DNA from: an uncultured Prevotellaceae bacterium
Lineage (GTDB): Bacteria > Bacteroidota > Bacteroidia > Bacteroidales > Bacteroidaceae
Reading direction: 5' to 3'
Length of the DNA stretch: 9,683 bases
Assembly: GCA_946413885.1 (NCBI GenBank)
Contig: CAMKMK010000081.1
Coordinates: forward strand, 1-9,683
Shown here: one piece after another, positions 1 through 7,089 of the stretch
Layout: every line of letters begins with the position of its first letter
Position numbering within the stretch: position 1 is the first letter of the stretch
Made by a program: the position numbers and the translations under genes
Notes under the pieces: model-generated
Seen by the model: only the letters and a program-made list of their open reading frames with translations
Databases searched by the model: none
Told to the model about the DNA's origin: nothing

Positions 1-653
1 AGGCCTTCAGCATAAGTGAGGTACTTCTCTGCTCCATAATGATTGTAAAGCTTGGCTGCAACCAGACAAGCAGGAGAATTGGTGCATGCATTCGGTCCTG
101 CTCCTTGATCCCAATTCCAGGGAAGCATGATGCCGTCATCCGTTTCAGAGCCTCGAGTGATGATGTAGCGGTCGAACACCGTCTTTGCTGTTGTGATGTA
201 GGTAGTCGTTCCTGTGGCTTCTCCCATGTGGATTAATGTCAGGCAAATCCAACACATATCATCAGTATAGGGATTAAGGAATCCCGTTCCGTCAGAAGTG
301 CTTGAATAATAGTTGTTTGCATGATTCTGAACCCAGCGCCGCATATAAAGCTTGTAGCGGTTGGCCAGCGTGGAATTGGTCTCCTGATTGTTCTCGTAGC
401 CATATATAAGCACATCCATCGCGTGAGCCTGCTGCCAATAAATATAGGTGGAACTTTTCTCCACATCATTGGGAGTGGAATAGAATGTGCCCTTGTTGAC
501 ATTGAGGAAATTGGTGATCAGCACGTTAGTCACACTATCTGCCCATCCCTGGTAATCCTGCTTGATATAGCGTGCAAGAATGGAATTGTAAGCCATCAGG
601 TGTGAAACACACAGGAGGGAAATCAATGCTGTCAGAAATCTGCGGTTAGTCAT
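1..653 (-). CDS. Secreted GH76-type alpha-1,6-mannanase, partial (C-terminal part beyond window)
   Basis: Reading the minus strand from ATG 651-653 gives 217 codons open to the window edge, so the C-terminal part is missing. GH76 enzymes are (alpha/alpha)6-barrel endo-alpha-1,6-mannanases acting on mannan backbones such as those of yeast cell walls. The sequence begins with a signal peptide (residues 1-21, MTNRRFLTALISLL then SHLMA). The family hallmark is the catalytic Asp pair in YTDDMCW at residues 129-135 (D131, D132). Further family-like signatures are WQQAHAMD at 73-80 and TNSPACLVAAKLY at 191-203, which matches the usual tNaPxAxlAxxLY segment. The gene is transcribed away from the GH164-like gene from its own promoter at 688-719. 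No lipobox Cys follows the signal peptide, so the product is probably periplasmic or otherwise exported rather than a lipoprotein. The family assignment is by motif recognition; the exact substrate is inferred. Confidence 0.82.
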   Translation of the reverse strand, partial: MTNRRFLTALISLLCVSHLMAYNSILARYIKQDYQGWADSVTNVLITNFLNVNKGTFYSTPNDVEKSSTYIYWQQAHAMDVLIYGYENNQETNSTLANRYKLYMRRWVQNHANNYYSSTSDGTGFLNPYTDDMCWICLTLIHMGEATGTTTYITTAKTVFDRYIITRGSETDDGIMLPWNWDQGAGPNACTNSPACLVAAKLYNHYGAEKYLTYAEG

Positions 654-687
654 ATCGTTGTGATGCTTTTTATCTTTTTACCAGCCA

Positions 688-719
688 CAAATGTACATAT
701 TTTCATTTTAAACAGCAAA
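688..719 (-). promoter_or_regulatory. Bacteroidota-type promoter for the GH76 gene
   Basis: On the minus strand, TTTG (716-719) is followed by exactly 20 bases and then TACATTTG (688-695). This is a perfect match to the Bacteroidota primary-sigma consensus TTTG-N19-21-TAnnTTTG. The -7 box lies 34 bases before the ATG at 653, giving a leader of roughly 30 bases. No Shine-Dalgarno site is obvious, which is normal in this phylum. It lies back to back with the forward promoter at 734-765. Confidence 0.7.
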
Positions 720-733
720 TTTTGACTTCTTGA

Positions 734-765
734 ATTGACAATTTGAAATAAATATTGTAAATTTG
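734..765 (+). promoter_or_regulatory. Bacteroidota-type promoter for the GH164-like gene
   Basis: ATTG (734-737), 20 bases, then TAAATTTG (758-765) matches the Bacteroidota consensus with one mismatch in the -33 element and a perfect -7 box. The box ends 19 bases before the GTG start at 785, so the leader would be only about a dozen bases. The whole divergent region 654-784 is 131 bases and AT-rich. The two -33 elements are only 14 bases apart, leaving little room for a regulator except between or over the promoters. Confidence 0.62.
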
Positions 766-784
766 AGCAAAAAATATTTGCCTT

Positions 785-2959
785 GTGAAAAAACTACTAT
801 TCTCTCTTGTCCTCTTGATGGGAATGAACATCATGTTCGCCCAGACAAAGAATAAAGACATTCTGCCACGTGAAAAAACAACCTTTCAGACGGCATCAGG
901 ATGGAAACCTGTGATCGACATACGTGCCGACGTGGTGATGGTGTATGGTTCTGGTGGCGGGAATGCCCATTTCCTCGACCGCGTAAAGAGTTGGCGTCAG
1001 CGTGGTTATACCACACACTTCATGACAGGAATAGCCTGGGGGGAATACCAAGACTACTTTACAGGTCAATGGGACGGTAAACAGCATCTTGATGAAGGGC
1101 AGAAGGACATGAGAGGAGATACCATTTGGCACGGTCACATGGTACCCTATATCGTGCCCAGCGACAACTTCATCCGTTACTTTTGTGAGAAAGAAATTAA
1201 ACCAGTCATCGATGCAGGCATTGATGCCATCTTCCTGGAAGAGCCTGAATTCTGGGCGCGTGCTGGATACAGCGAGGCCTTCAAACGCGAATGGCAGAAA
1301 TACTACGGGTTCGAGTGGAGACCCCAGCATGAATCGGCTGAGAACACCTATCTGTCCAATAAGCTGAAGTATCATCTCTATTACCAGGCTTTGGAGAAAG
1401 CTTTCACGTATGCGAAAGAATATGGACGCGAGAAGGGCATGAACGTGCGCTGTTATGTGCCCACCCACAGCCTTTTGAGTTACAGCGAATGGTCCATTGT
1501 GAGCCCAGAAGCATCCTTAGCTTCCCTGCCTTGTGTGGACGGGTATATCGCCCAGGTTTGGACAGGTACAGCTCGAGAGTGGAACTACTATGATGGGAAG
1601 AAAAAAGAGCGTGTCTTCGAATCAGCCTACCTGGAATATGGCTGTATGGAAAGCATGACGGCTCCCACAGGAAGGAAGATGTTCTTCCTGACAGATCCCA
1701 TCGAAGATCGTGCGAGAGACTGGGATGATTACAAACGAAACTATCAGGCAACCTTCACGGCACAACTGATGTTTCCTCACACGAACAACTATGAGGTGAT
1801 GCCTTGGCCTGATAGAATTTACGAAGGTCTCTATAATGTTGGAGCCAACTCGACTGAGAAATCCCATATTCCTTCTTTCTATTCCACTCAAATGCAAGTG
1901 ATGATCAATTCGCTCAATGATATGCCTTTGAGTGACAACAAGGTAAGTGGCAGTCAAGGAATCAGCGTATTGATGGCAAACTCCTTGATGTTTCAACGCT
2001 CACCCACTCATGTTGAAGGCTACGAGGACCCACAACTCTCCAATTTCTTTGGCGAGGCGCTCCCTTTGCTCAAATGTGGCGTTCCTATAGGAATAACTCA
2101 TCTAGAGAATGTAGGCTATCCAGAAACCTTGCGGGAGGTTAAGGTTCTGTTGATGTCGTACAGCAATCTCAAACCCATGGAGCCTGAGGCTCATCAGCAT
2201 CTTGCCGACTGGGTAAAGCGTGGTGGAGTCATCGTTTATAGCGGACGAGATGATGATCCGTATCAAAACGTTTATGAATGGTGGAATCAAGGAAACAATC
2301 ACTTCACGGCACCATCGCAGCATCTTTTCACTCTTATGGGAATGCCCTCCAATCCTTCAAATGGGGAATATAAATATGGTAAAGGGCATGTTTACGTGAT
2401 CCGCCAGAATCCCAAAGAATACATCATGACGAAAGGAGGGGCGGAACAATTTGTAGAGACTGTCAATCGAGCCTATGCAGCTACAGGAAAGAAGATGGAG
2501 AAGAAGAACAGCATGCTTCTGCAACGTGGTCCTTATTTGATGGTTGCCACATTGGACGAGAACGAGGATCAGAATCCATTCGTTCTGAACGGCTGTTTCA
2601 TCGATCTCTTCGACCCAAACCTGCCCATCCTGACACAAGTTAAAGTGAACCCTGGGGAACAGGCTTTCCTTTATGACCTGAAATCAACACGTCGAAACAA
2701 GCAACCTCACGTGTTGGCTTCCGCCTCTCGACAGGTTGAAGAAGTTCATCGAGGACGTACCTTCAGTTTCGTCAGCAAGAGTCCGCTGAACACGCAAAAC
2801 ATCATGCGCATCCTGTTGCCTGCTGAACCCAAATCTGTCGTAACGAAATGTCAAGGTAACATCATTCAACACACGAGCCAATGGGATGCTCAGTCGCGCA
2901 CGCTTGCTCTCGGATTCGCCAACAGTCCTGAAGGAGTAAACGTCGAGATAGAATGGTAA
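785..2959 (+). CDS. Secreted glycoside hydrolase, GH164-like (putative beta-mannosidase)
   Basis: 724 residues. Signal peptide at residues 1-19 with Gln20 as the likely mature N-terminus. The start is GTG at 785: it is needed for the KK-plus-hydrophobic signal peptide, and an in-frame TGA at 764-766 blocks extension. The architecture recalls GH42-like trimeric enzymes. Residues about 40-385 look like a (beta/alpha)8 barrel. Residues about 390-560 look like a flavodoxin-type trimerisation domain (VKVLLMSYS, then LADWVKRGGVIVYSG). The remainder, to 724, is probably a beta-sandwich. LEEPEFWARAGY at 151-162 looks like an acid/base loop after strand 4. The known GH164 enzyme from Bacteroides salyersiae uses Glu160 and Glu297; here Glu152 and Glu289 have the same 137-residue spacing, which is suggestive but unaligned. 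GH164 cleaves terminal beta-mannosides with retention. Divergence from a GH76 gene fits mannan use. It could instead be an unclassified relative of GH42. Confidence 0.6.
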   Translation: MKKLLFSLVLLMGMNIMFAQTKNKDILPREKTTFQTASGWKPVIDIRADVVMVYGSGGGNAHFLDRVKSWRQRGYTTHFMTGIAWGEYQDYFTGQWDGKQHLDEGQKDMRGDTIWHGHMVPYIVPSDNFIRYFCEKEIKPVIDAGIDAIFLEEPEFWARAGYSEAFKREWQKYYGFEWRPQHESAENTYLSNKLKYHLYYQALEKAFTYAKEYGREKGMNVRCYVPTHSLLSYSEWSIVSPEASLASLPCVDGYIAQVWTGTAREWNYYDGKKKERVFESAYLEYGCMESMTAPTGRKMFFLTDPIEDRARDWDDYKRNYQATFTAQLMFPHTNNYEVMPWPDRIYEGLYNVGANSTEKSHIPSFYSTQMQVMINSLNDMPLSDNKVSGSQGISVLMANSLMFQRSPTHVEGYEDPQLSNFFGEALPLLKCGVPIGITHLENVGYPETLREVKVLLMSYSNLKPMEPEAHQHLADWVKRGGVIVYSGRDDDPYQNVYEWWNQGNNHFTAPSQHLFTLMGMPSNPSNGEYKYGKGHVYVIRQNPKEYIMTKGGAEQFVETVNRAYAATGKKMEKKNSMLLQRGPYLMVATLDENEDQNPFVLNGCFIDLFDPNLPILTQVKVNPGEQAFLYDLKSTRRNKQPHVLASASRQVEEVHRGRTFSFVSKSPLNTQNIMRILLPAEPKSVVTKCQGNIIQHTSQWDAQSRTLALGFANSPEGVNVEIEW

Positions 2960-3002
2960 ACGACTTCAGAAAGACGTAAGACAGAGACTCAAAGAAAAAC
3001 GA

Positions 3003-3653
3003 ATGAAATCGTTCTATACAAAAAAAGAAGAAATCCTCAACGCATCGTCTCATGGATTCGGCATCATCATGGGATTGGTGGTAGGTGTCATCTGGATAGC
3101 TCTCTGTGTACGTCATCAAAACAGTTGGGCAACGTTTGGCATATCACTTTATCTATTTGGCATGCTGGGTAGCTATATCGCCAGCACTCTTTATCACGCA
3201 TGGCCTGCAGGCAAACCAGCCAAGGAAAAACTGCGCCGATGGGATCATGCAGCCATATACTGGCACATAGCCGGCAGTTATTCTCCACTTACCCTGATAG
3301 CCATGTGGAACGAAGGGCTGTGGGGCATTTGTCTCTTTGTTTTCATCTGGACGGCTGCCCTAATAGGAACTTTCATGAGTTTCCGACATTTGCAGGAACA
3401 CAGCAATATGGAGACAATATGTTTCGTGCTGATGGGACTTAGTGTGCTGGTTGCCTTCAAGCCCCTTGTGACAAACGTCAGCATGATTGCTACAAGCTGG
3501 ATTATTGCTGAAGGTGTTTGCTACATTACAGGCGCTCTCTTTTACACGATGCATAATCATCGATATATGCACACCCTCTTCCATTTCTTTGTTCTGGCGG
3601 GCAGCGTGTGCCACATCATAGCCGTATGGGACGTGCTGACAGGATTATGGTAA
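3003..3653 (+). CDS. Hemolysin III family membrane protein (TrhA/YqfA-like, PAQR superfamily)
   Basis: 216 residues, the usual length for the family, with about seven hydrophobic segments and no signal peptide, so it should be an inner-membrane protein. Family signatures are all present: EEILNASSHGFG at 9-20, STLYH at 61-65, DHAAIYWHIAGSYSP at 81-95, and HTLFHFFVLAGSVCH at 190-204. The expected metal-site residues are His65, Asp81 and His190/His194. The name comes from a Bacillus cereus protein that is haemolytic when expressed in E. coli. Members are now generally thought to be membrane homeostasis proteins or hydrolase-like proteins related to adiponectin receptors, and a toxin role should not be assumed. 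The gene begins 43 bases after the GH164-like stop with no good promoter between, so co-transcription is likely. A functional link to glycan use is not evident. Confidence 0.93.
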   Translation: MKSFYTKKEEILNASSHGFGIIMGLVVGVIWIALCVRHQNSWATFGISLYLFGMLGSYIASTLYHAWPAGKPAKEKLRRWDHAAIYWHIAGSYSPLTLIAMWNEGLWGICLFVFIWTAALIGTFMSFRHLQEHSNMETICFVLMGLSVLVAFKPLVTNVSMIATSWIIAEGVCYITGALFYTMHNHRYMHTLFHFFVLAGSVCHIIAVWDVLTGLW

Positions 3654-3689
3654 CGGGTTATGGATAGATATTCCAGGAGATACATTCAT

Positions 3690-3697
3690 TATGTTTA
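3690..3697 (+). promoter_or_regulatory. Possible -7 box for the CE1 esterase gene
   Basis: TATGTTTA matches seven of the eight positions of TAnnTTTG if the two free positions are counted, but no TTTG-like -33 element lies 19-21 bases upstream. If used, transcription would start close to or past the ATG at 3705, favouring the downstream start at 3738. The CE1 gene may instead simply be read from the upstream genes. Confidence 0.25.
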
Positions 3698-3737
3698 GAA
3701 AATTATGTCAAACAACTCTATAAAAAGAAGAAACAAC

Positions 3738-4892
3738 ATGAAACGTATTCTATTATCAATCTTTGCGTTCGTAGTGAGTGTAAGCCTCACTTTTGCTCAA
3801 CAAGCCATATTTGAACGCCATGAGATCGTGTCTCCAAAGTTCAATGCTGACGGGACAGTAACCTTCACTTTGCGTGCTCCTGAGGCAAAGAAAGTAACGA
3901 TTCTGGCTGATTTCCTCACTCGACCAACTGAAGAACTACAGCAGAAAGATGGTGTCTGGACGTATACCAGTGATGTGCTTGCTCCTGAGCTGTACAGTTA
4001 CCGTTTTTATGTGGATGGCGCTGAAACGCTGGATCCCAGCAATCTGAATCGTAGCCGCGATGTCCGCTCTTTTATGAGCACTTTCATCATCAGTAAGGAA
4101 GAAGGTGATTGCGGCTATCTCTATGGCAATCACAACGTTGCGCATGGCGATGTGGCACAGGTATGGTATGACTCTCCCACTTTGGGTATGAAGCGAAGAA
4201 TGTCAATCTATACTCCAGCAGGTTATGACAAAGGCAAGAAATATCCTGTAATGTATCTGTTGCATGGCGCTGGTGGAGACGAGGAAGCATGGCTTACTTT
4301 AGGCCGTACGGCTCAAATCATGGATAATCTGATTGCATTGGGAAAAGCAGAGCCTATGATTGTAGTCATGCCCAACGGAAATGCTTCAGATGATGCTTCC
4401 CCTTATGCTACAGGCCTCACTCAGAAGGATCGCCCCAAGGCATCTTATCAGGAAAGCTTTCCTGACATCATGGACTACGTAAGCAAACACTACAAGGTAA
4501 AGAAAGGAGCTGACAACACCGCCCTTTGTGGACTTTCCATGGGAGGGTTCCACACGTGGTCTATCAGCAATCTCAACCCTGGAAAGTTTGGCTATATCGG
4601 GCTCTATTCCGCAGCAGTACGCATGGATCGCAACTCCAAGAAATCTGTGGATGTCCAACTGGAGGAGAATACTGAGGTTTCAGCACAGATGAAAGCTGTT
4701 TTCGATGCAAAGCCCCATCTCTATTGGATTGCTATTGGTAAGGATGACTTTCTCTATGACCAAAATGTAGGTTTACGGAAATATCTCGACAAGATGGGTT
4801 ATCCCTACGAGTATTATGAGAGCGAAGGAGGTCATATCTGGCGTAATTGGCGCATTTATCTCACGATCTTTGCTCAAAGGCTCTTCAAATAG
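3738..4892 (+). CDS. Secreted CE1-type esterase (feruloyl/acetyl esterase-like) with N-terminal Ig-like domain
   Basis: 384 residues from the ATG at 3738. An ATG 33 bases upstream (3705) is in frame, but 3738 gives a textbook signal peptide (MKRILLSIFAFV, then LTFAQ) with Gln21 as likely mature N-terminus, so I prefer it. Residues about 28-119 look like a CBM48-like E-set beta-sandwich (FTLRAPEAKKVTILADF, then YSYRFYVDG), common at the front of Bacteroidota CE1 enzymes. The alpha/beta-hydrolase domain follows: oxyanion-side motif LLHGAGGDEEAW, nucleophile Ser267 in GLSMGG, acid Asp337 in GKDDFL, and His366 in GGHIW. All triad parts are present. CE1 members remove feruloyl or acetyl groups from plant polysaccharides or act as esterase-D-like enzymes; the acyl group cannot be read from sequence. 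The gene follows the HlyIII gene in the same direction by 84 bases. Confidence 0.85.
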   Translation: MKRILLSIFAFVVSVSLTFAQQAIFERHEIVSPKFNADGTVTFTLRAPEAKKVTILADFLTRPTEELQQKDGVWTYTSDVLAPELYSYRFYVDGAETLDPSNLNRSRDVRSFMSTFIISKEEGDCGYLYGNHNVAHGDVAQVWYDSPTLGMKRRMSIYTPAGYDKGKKYPVMYLLHGAGGDEEAWLTLGRTAQIMDNLIALGKAEPMIVVMPNGNASDDASPYATGLTQKDRPKASYQESFPDIMDYVSKHYKVKKGADNTALCGLSMGGFHTWSISNLNPGKFGYIGLYSAAVRMDRNSKKSVDVQLEENTEVSAQMKAVFDAKPHLYWIAIGKDDFLYDQNVGLRKYLDKMGYPYEYYESEGGHIWRNWRIYLTIFAQRLFK

Positions 4893-4938
4893 GGGCGCTG
4901 ACAACTAAAAGTTTCCCAACAAGGATTTAGAATTCGTT
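4893..4938. other. Convergent intergenic junction without clear terminator
   Basis: The plus-strand CE1 gene and the minus-strand peptidase gene converge here with only 46 bases between stops. The only self-complementary stretch seen is AACTAAAAGTT, a four-base-pair stem, which is too weak for an intrinsic terminator. No GC-rich hairpin with a T-run is present for either strand, so read-through and overlapping 3' ends are possible. Confidence 0.5.
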
Positions 4939-7086
4939 TTACTTCAGTTCATCCCACTTAGGTGGATCCACATGAAGAAGATTGCGAACGAAGAAATCGT
5001 ATCGTTTGTGGTCACCATAGCTGTCACCCATCGTGTGATGAGCACCAGGAAGAACAACGAGTTCGAAATCCTTGTTGGCCTTGATGAGGGCGTTGACGAG
5101 TTGCATCGTGCTGGCTGGATCCACATTGTCGTCCATCTCACCCACCACGAGCATCAAAGGTCGATTTAGTTTGCTCGCATTCTCCACATTCGAACATTCA
5201 ACATAACTGCTGTCGACGGGATATCCCATCCATTGCTCATTCCACCATATCTTGTCCATTCGATTATCGTGGCATCCACAGGCGCTATAAGCTGCCTTAT
5301 AGAAATCTCCATGCCAAAGAACGGCAGCAGTACTTTCCTGGCCGCCAGCTGAACATCCGAAAATACCCACATTATCAGCATCCATATATGGATATTTTGC
5401 TGCTGCAGCACGAATCCATTGAATTCGATCAGGGAATCCTGCATCTTTCAGGTTCTTATAACATGTTTCCTCGAACTTTTTGCCTCGATAGCTGGTACCC
5501 ATTGCGTCCAGCTGAACAACAATGAATCCCAGCTCCGCCAAGGCAGACGTTGTCCAATTATAGCTGTTGAAACTCTTAGGCGTATATGCATCGCCAGGAC
5601 CAGCATATATGTACTCGATAATAGGATACTTATGTGTAGGGTCAAAGTTTGTAGGTCGTTGGATGATGCCCCACATGGGAGTCACACCATCACGTCCAGG
5701 GGCAACGAATACTTCAGGTGCTACCCATCCGTTCTCTTTCAAACGGGAGATGTCAGCTCGAGTTATCTCATATATTTTTTCAGGATGCGCAACGCTTCGA
5801 ACTACTGAGATTGGAGCCATGTCGACGCGGCTGTATGTATCCAAAAGATATGTATAACTCTCATTAAATTGGGCACGATGGGTACCATTCTCAGGGGTTA
5901 GGCATGTGAGGTTTTTGCCATCTATGCCAACGCGATAATAGTGAATGAGATATGGATCCTCTTCTGGATTCATTCCGCTCGCTGTGAAATATATTATTCC
6001 TTTTTCTTCATCTACACGGAGTACCTGGCGAACTACCCATTCCCCTTTTGTTATTTGACGGATGACTTTTCCCTTTACTACATCATACAGATAGAGGTGA
6101 TTCCAATTATCGCGTTCGCTCATCCAAATCATCTGTTTGCCTTCTAGAATGCTTTGACGGAACCTTCGATTATAGTTGATATATGTTGAACTGTTTTCCT
6201 CGATGACAGTACGAACATTACCTGTCTCGACATTGATTTCCAAAACACGATAGACCTTGTGCCCACGTTCGTTGTATTCAAAGATTACCGTATGGCCATC
6301 TCTACTCCATTCTGGTCCATAGATGTCATAGGGATGAGGAAAAAGTGTGTCATCTGGGATAATGGCTCGCCCTGTTGCAACTTCGTAGATACATGGTTTC
6401 TTGCGCATCAACTCATCGCCCGGCTTTGCATATTCTTGCTGGTGAAGGATAGGTTGCAATTGATTGACTGGACTGCTCTCAACGTAATAGACGTATCGTT
6501 TCTGAGGAACAGGTACGATACGGTTTGCTGCCACGTATTTCCCGTCAGGGCTCCATTGGATATAGCTGCTATAATAATGTCCCAGCGTACCATCATAGCT
6601 TAGTTGGCGCTCATCGCTTCCATCACGTCGACTTACATATATATTGTCGTTTTTTATATAGGCTCGCATTGTGCTATCAGGCGACACCACATATCCTCCA
6701 TGTCGTTCATCATCCACATTCATCCAGTGATTACGCACCAATTGAGGACCTTGCAGAGTAGCCCCATCCCTTTCTTCGGCATCTCTGCGATTTCGTCGCC
6801 ATCTGCGGTCATCCTGTCTGGAGCTGGGTTTCTCCGTTTCTGAAATTTCAAACGTCCCTCCATCTCCTATGCTTCCCTTCATATATTTTATTCCCTCTGT
6901 ACTTCTCGTCTGATAGGTGAATTCGGTATCATTGGTCCAATGTAGGTTATCTGCTGTTTGAAGTACATTCTCAGACTTAAAACGTTCGTAGAGTCCATAG
7001 GCTCGTTTATAGTCTTGGACTGTTCCTTGAGCACTCAGACTTAAGCATGATGCTATTGAGACGAGAAATGAAATTAGCTTTTTCAT
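4939..7086 (-). CDS. Secreted S9 family serine peptidase (DPP-IV-like, N-terminal beta-propeller)
   Basis: 715 residues, the usual length for DPP-IV-type S9 peptidases. Signal peptide MKKLISFLVS to LSLSA (1-19), mature Gln20. Residues about 45-450 form the beta-propeller (repeated blade signatures such as WSPDGKYVAANR and WSRDGHTVIFEY). The C-terminal third is the alpha/beta-hydrolase domain. Catalytic parts: Tyr494 in YAGPG (equivalent to the DPP-IV oxyanion tyrosine), Ser579 in GCSAGG, Asp652 in EMDDNV, and His684 in GAHH. It should hydrolyse short peptides in the periplasm. However, the double-Glu motif that anchors free N-termini in true DPP-IV is not seen in its expected place (near 166-171), and the S1 tyrosines appear replaced by Trp615 and Trp619, so dipeptidyl specificity is doubtful. 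Residues 86-105 are strikingly Arg/Asp-rich. The gene begins 3 bases after the SGNH gene and is surely co-transcribed with it. Confidence 0.88.
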   Translation of the reverse strand: MKKLISFLVSIASCLSLSAQGTVQDYKRAYGLYERFKSENVLQTADNLHWTNDTEFTYQTRSTEGIKYMKGSIGDGGTFEISETEKPSSRQDDRRWRRNRRDAEERDGATLQGPQLVRNHWMNVDDERHGGYVVSPDSTMRAYIKNDNIYVSRRDGSDERQLSYDGTLGHYYSSYIQWSPDGKYVAANRIVPVPQKRYVYYVESSPVNQLQPILHQQEYAKPGDELMRKKPCIYEVATGRAIIPDDTLFPHPYDIYGPEWSRDGHTVIFEYNERGHKVYRVLEINVETGNVRTVIEENSSTYINYNRRFRQSILEGKQMIWMSERDNWNHLYLYDVVKGKVIRQITKGEWVVRQVLRVDEEKGIIYFTASGMNPEEDPYLIHYYRVGIDGKNLTCLTPENGTHRAQFNESYTYLLDTYSRVDMAPISVVRSVAHPEKIYEITRADISRLKENGWVAPEVFVAPGRDGVTPMWGIIQRPTNFDPTHKYPIIEYIYAGPGDAYTPKSFNSYNWTTSALAELGFIVVQLDAMGTSYRGKKFEETCYKNLKDAGFPDRIQWIRAAAAKYPYMDADNVGIFGCSAGGQESTAAVLWHGDFYKAAYSACGCHDNRMDKIWWNEQWMGYPVDSSYVECSNVENASKLNRPLMLVVGEMDDNVDPASTMQLVNALIKANKDFELVVLPGAHHTMGDSYGDHKRYDFFVRNLLHVDPPKWDELK

Positions 7087-7089
7087 ATT

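Noticed and set aside
321..605. 94-codon plus-strand open frame within the GH76 region
   Set aside because: The minus strand carries the catalytic DD motif and a continuous family-like protein here, so this frame is a shadow.
896..1468. 190-codon open frame on the minus strand inside the GH164-like gene
   Set aside because: It lies wholly within a strongly supported plus-strand gene, shows no recognisable motif and is explained by the antisense of its codon pattern.
3003..3653. Reading the hemolysin III gene as a toxin
   Set aside because: The family name is historical; homologues are widespread in non-pathogens and are membrane proteins of uncertain enzymatic role.
3705..3737. Upstream in-frame ATG for the CE1 esterase, adding 11 residues
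   Set aside because: The added residues are polar and would put a charged tail before an already complete signal peptide; 3738 is the better start, though the upstream one cannot be fully excluded.
4909..4919. AACTAAAAGTT as a terminator hairpin
   Set aside because: Only a four-base-pair stem with no GC pairs to speak of and no proper T-run, so it is too weak to call.
5419..5808. 129-codon plus-strand open frame opposite the S9 peptidase
   Set aside because: It is antisense to well-conserved peptidase domain sequence, has a Cys/Arg/Ser-rich random composition and no start context.
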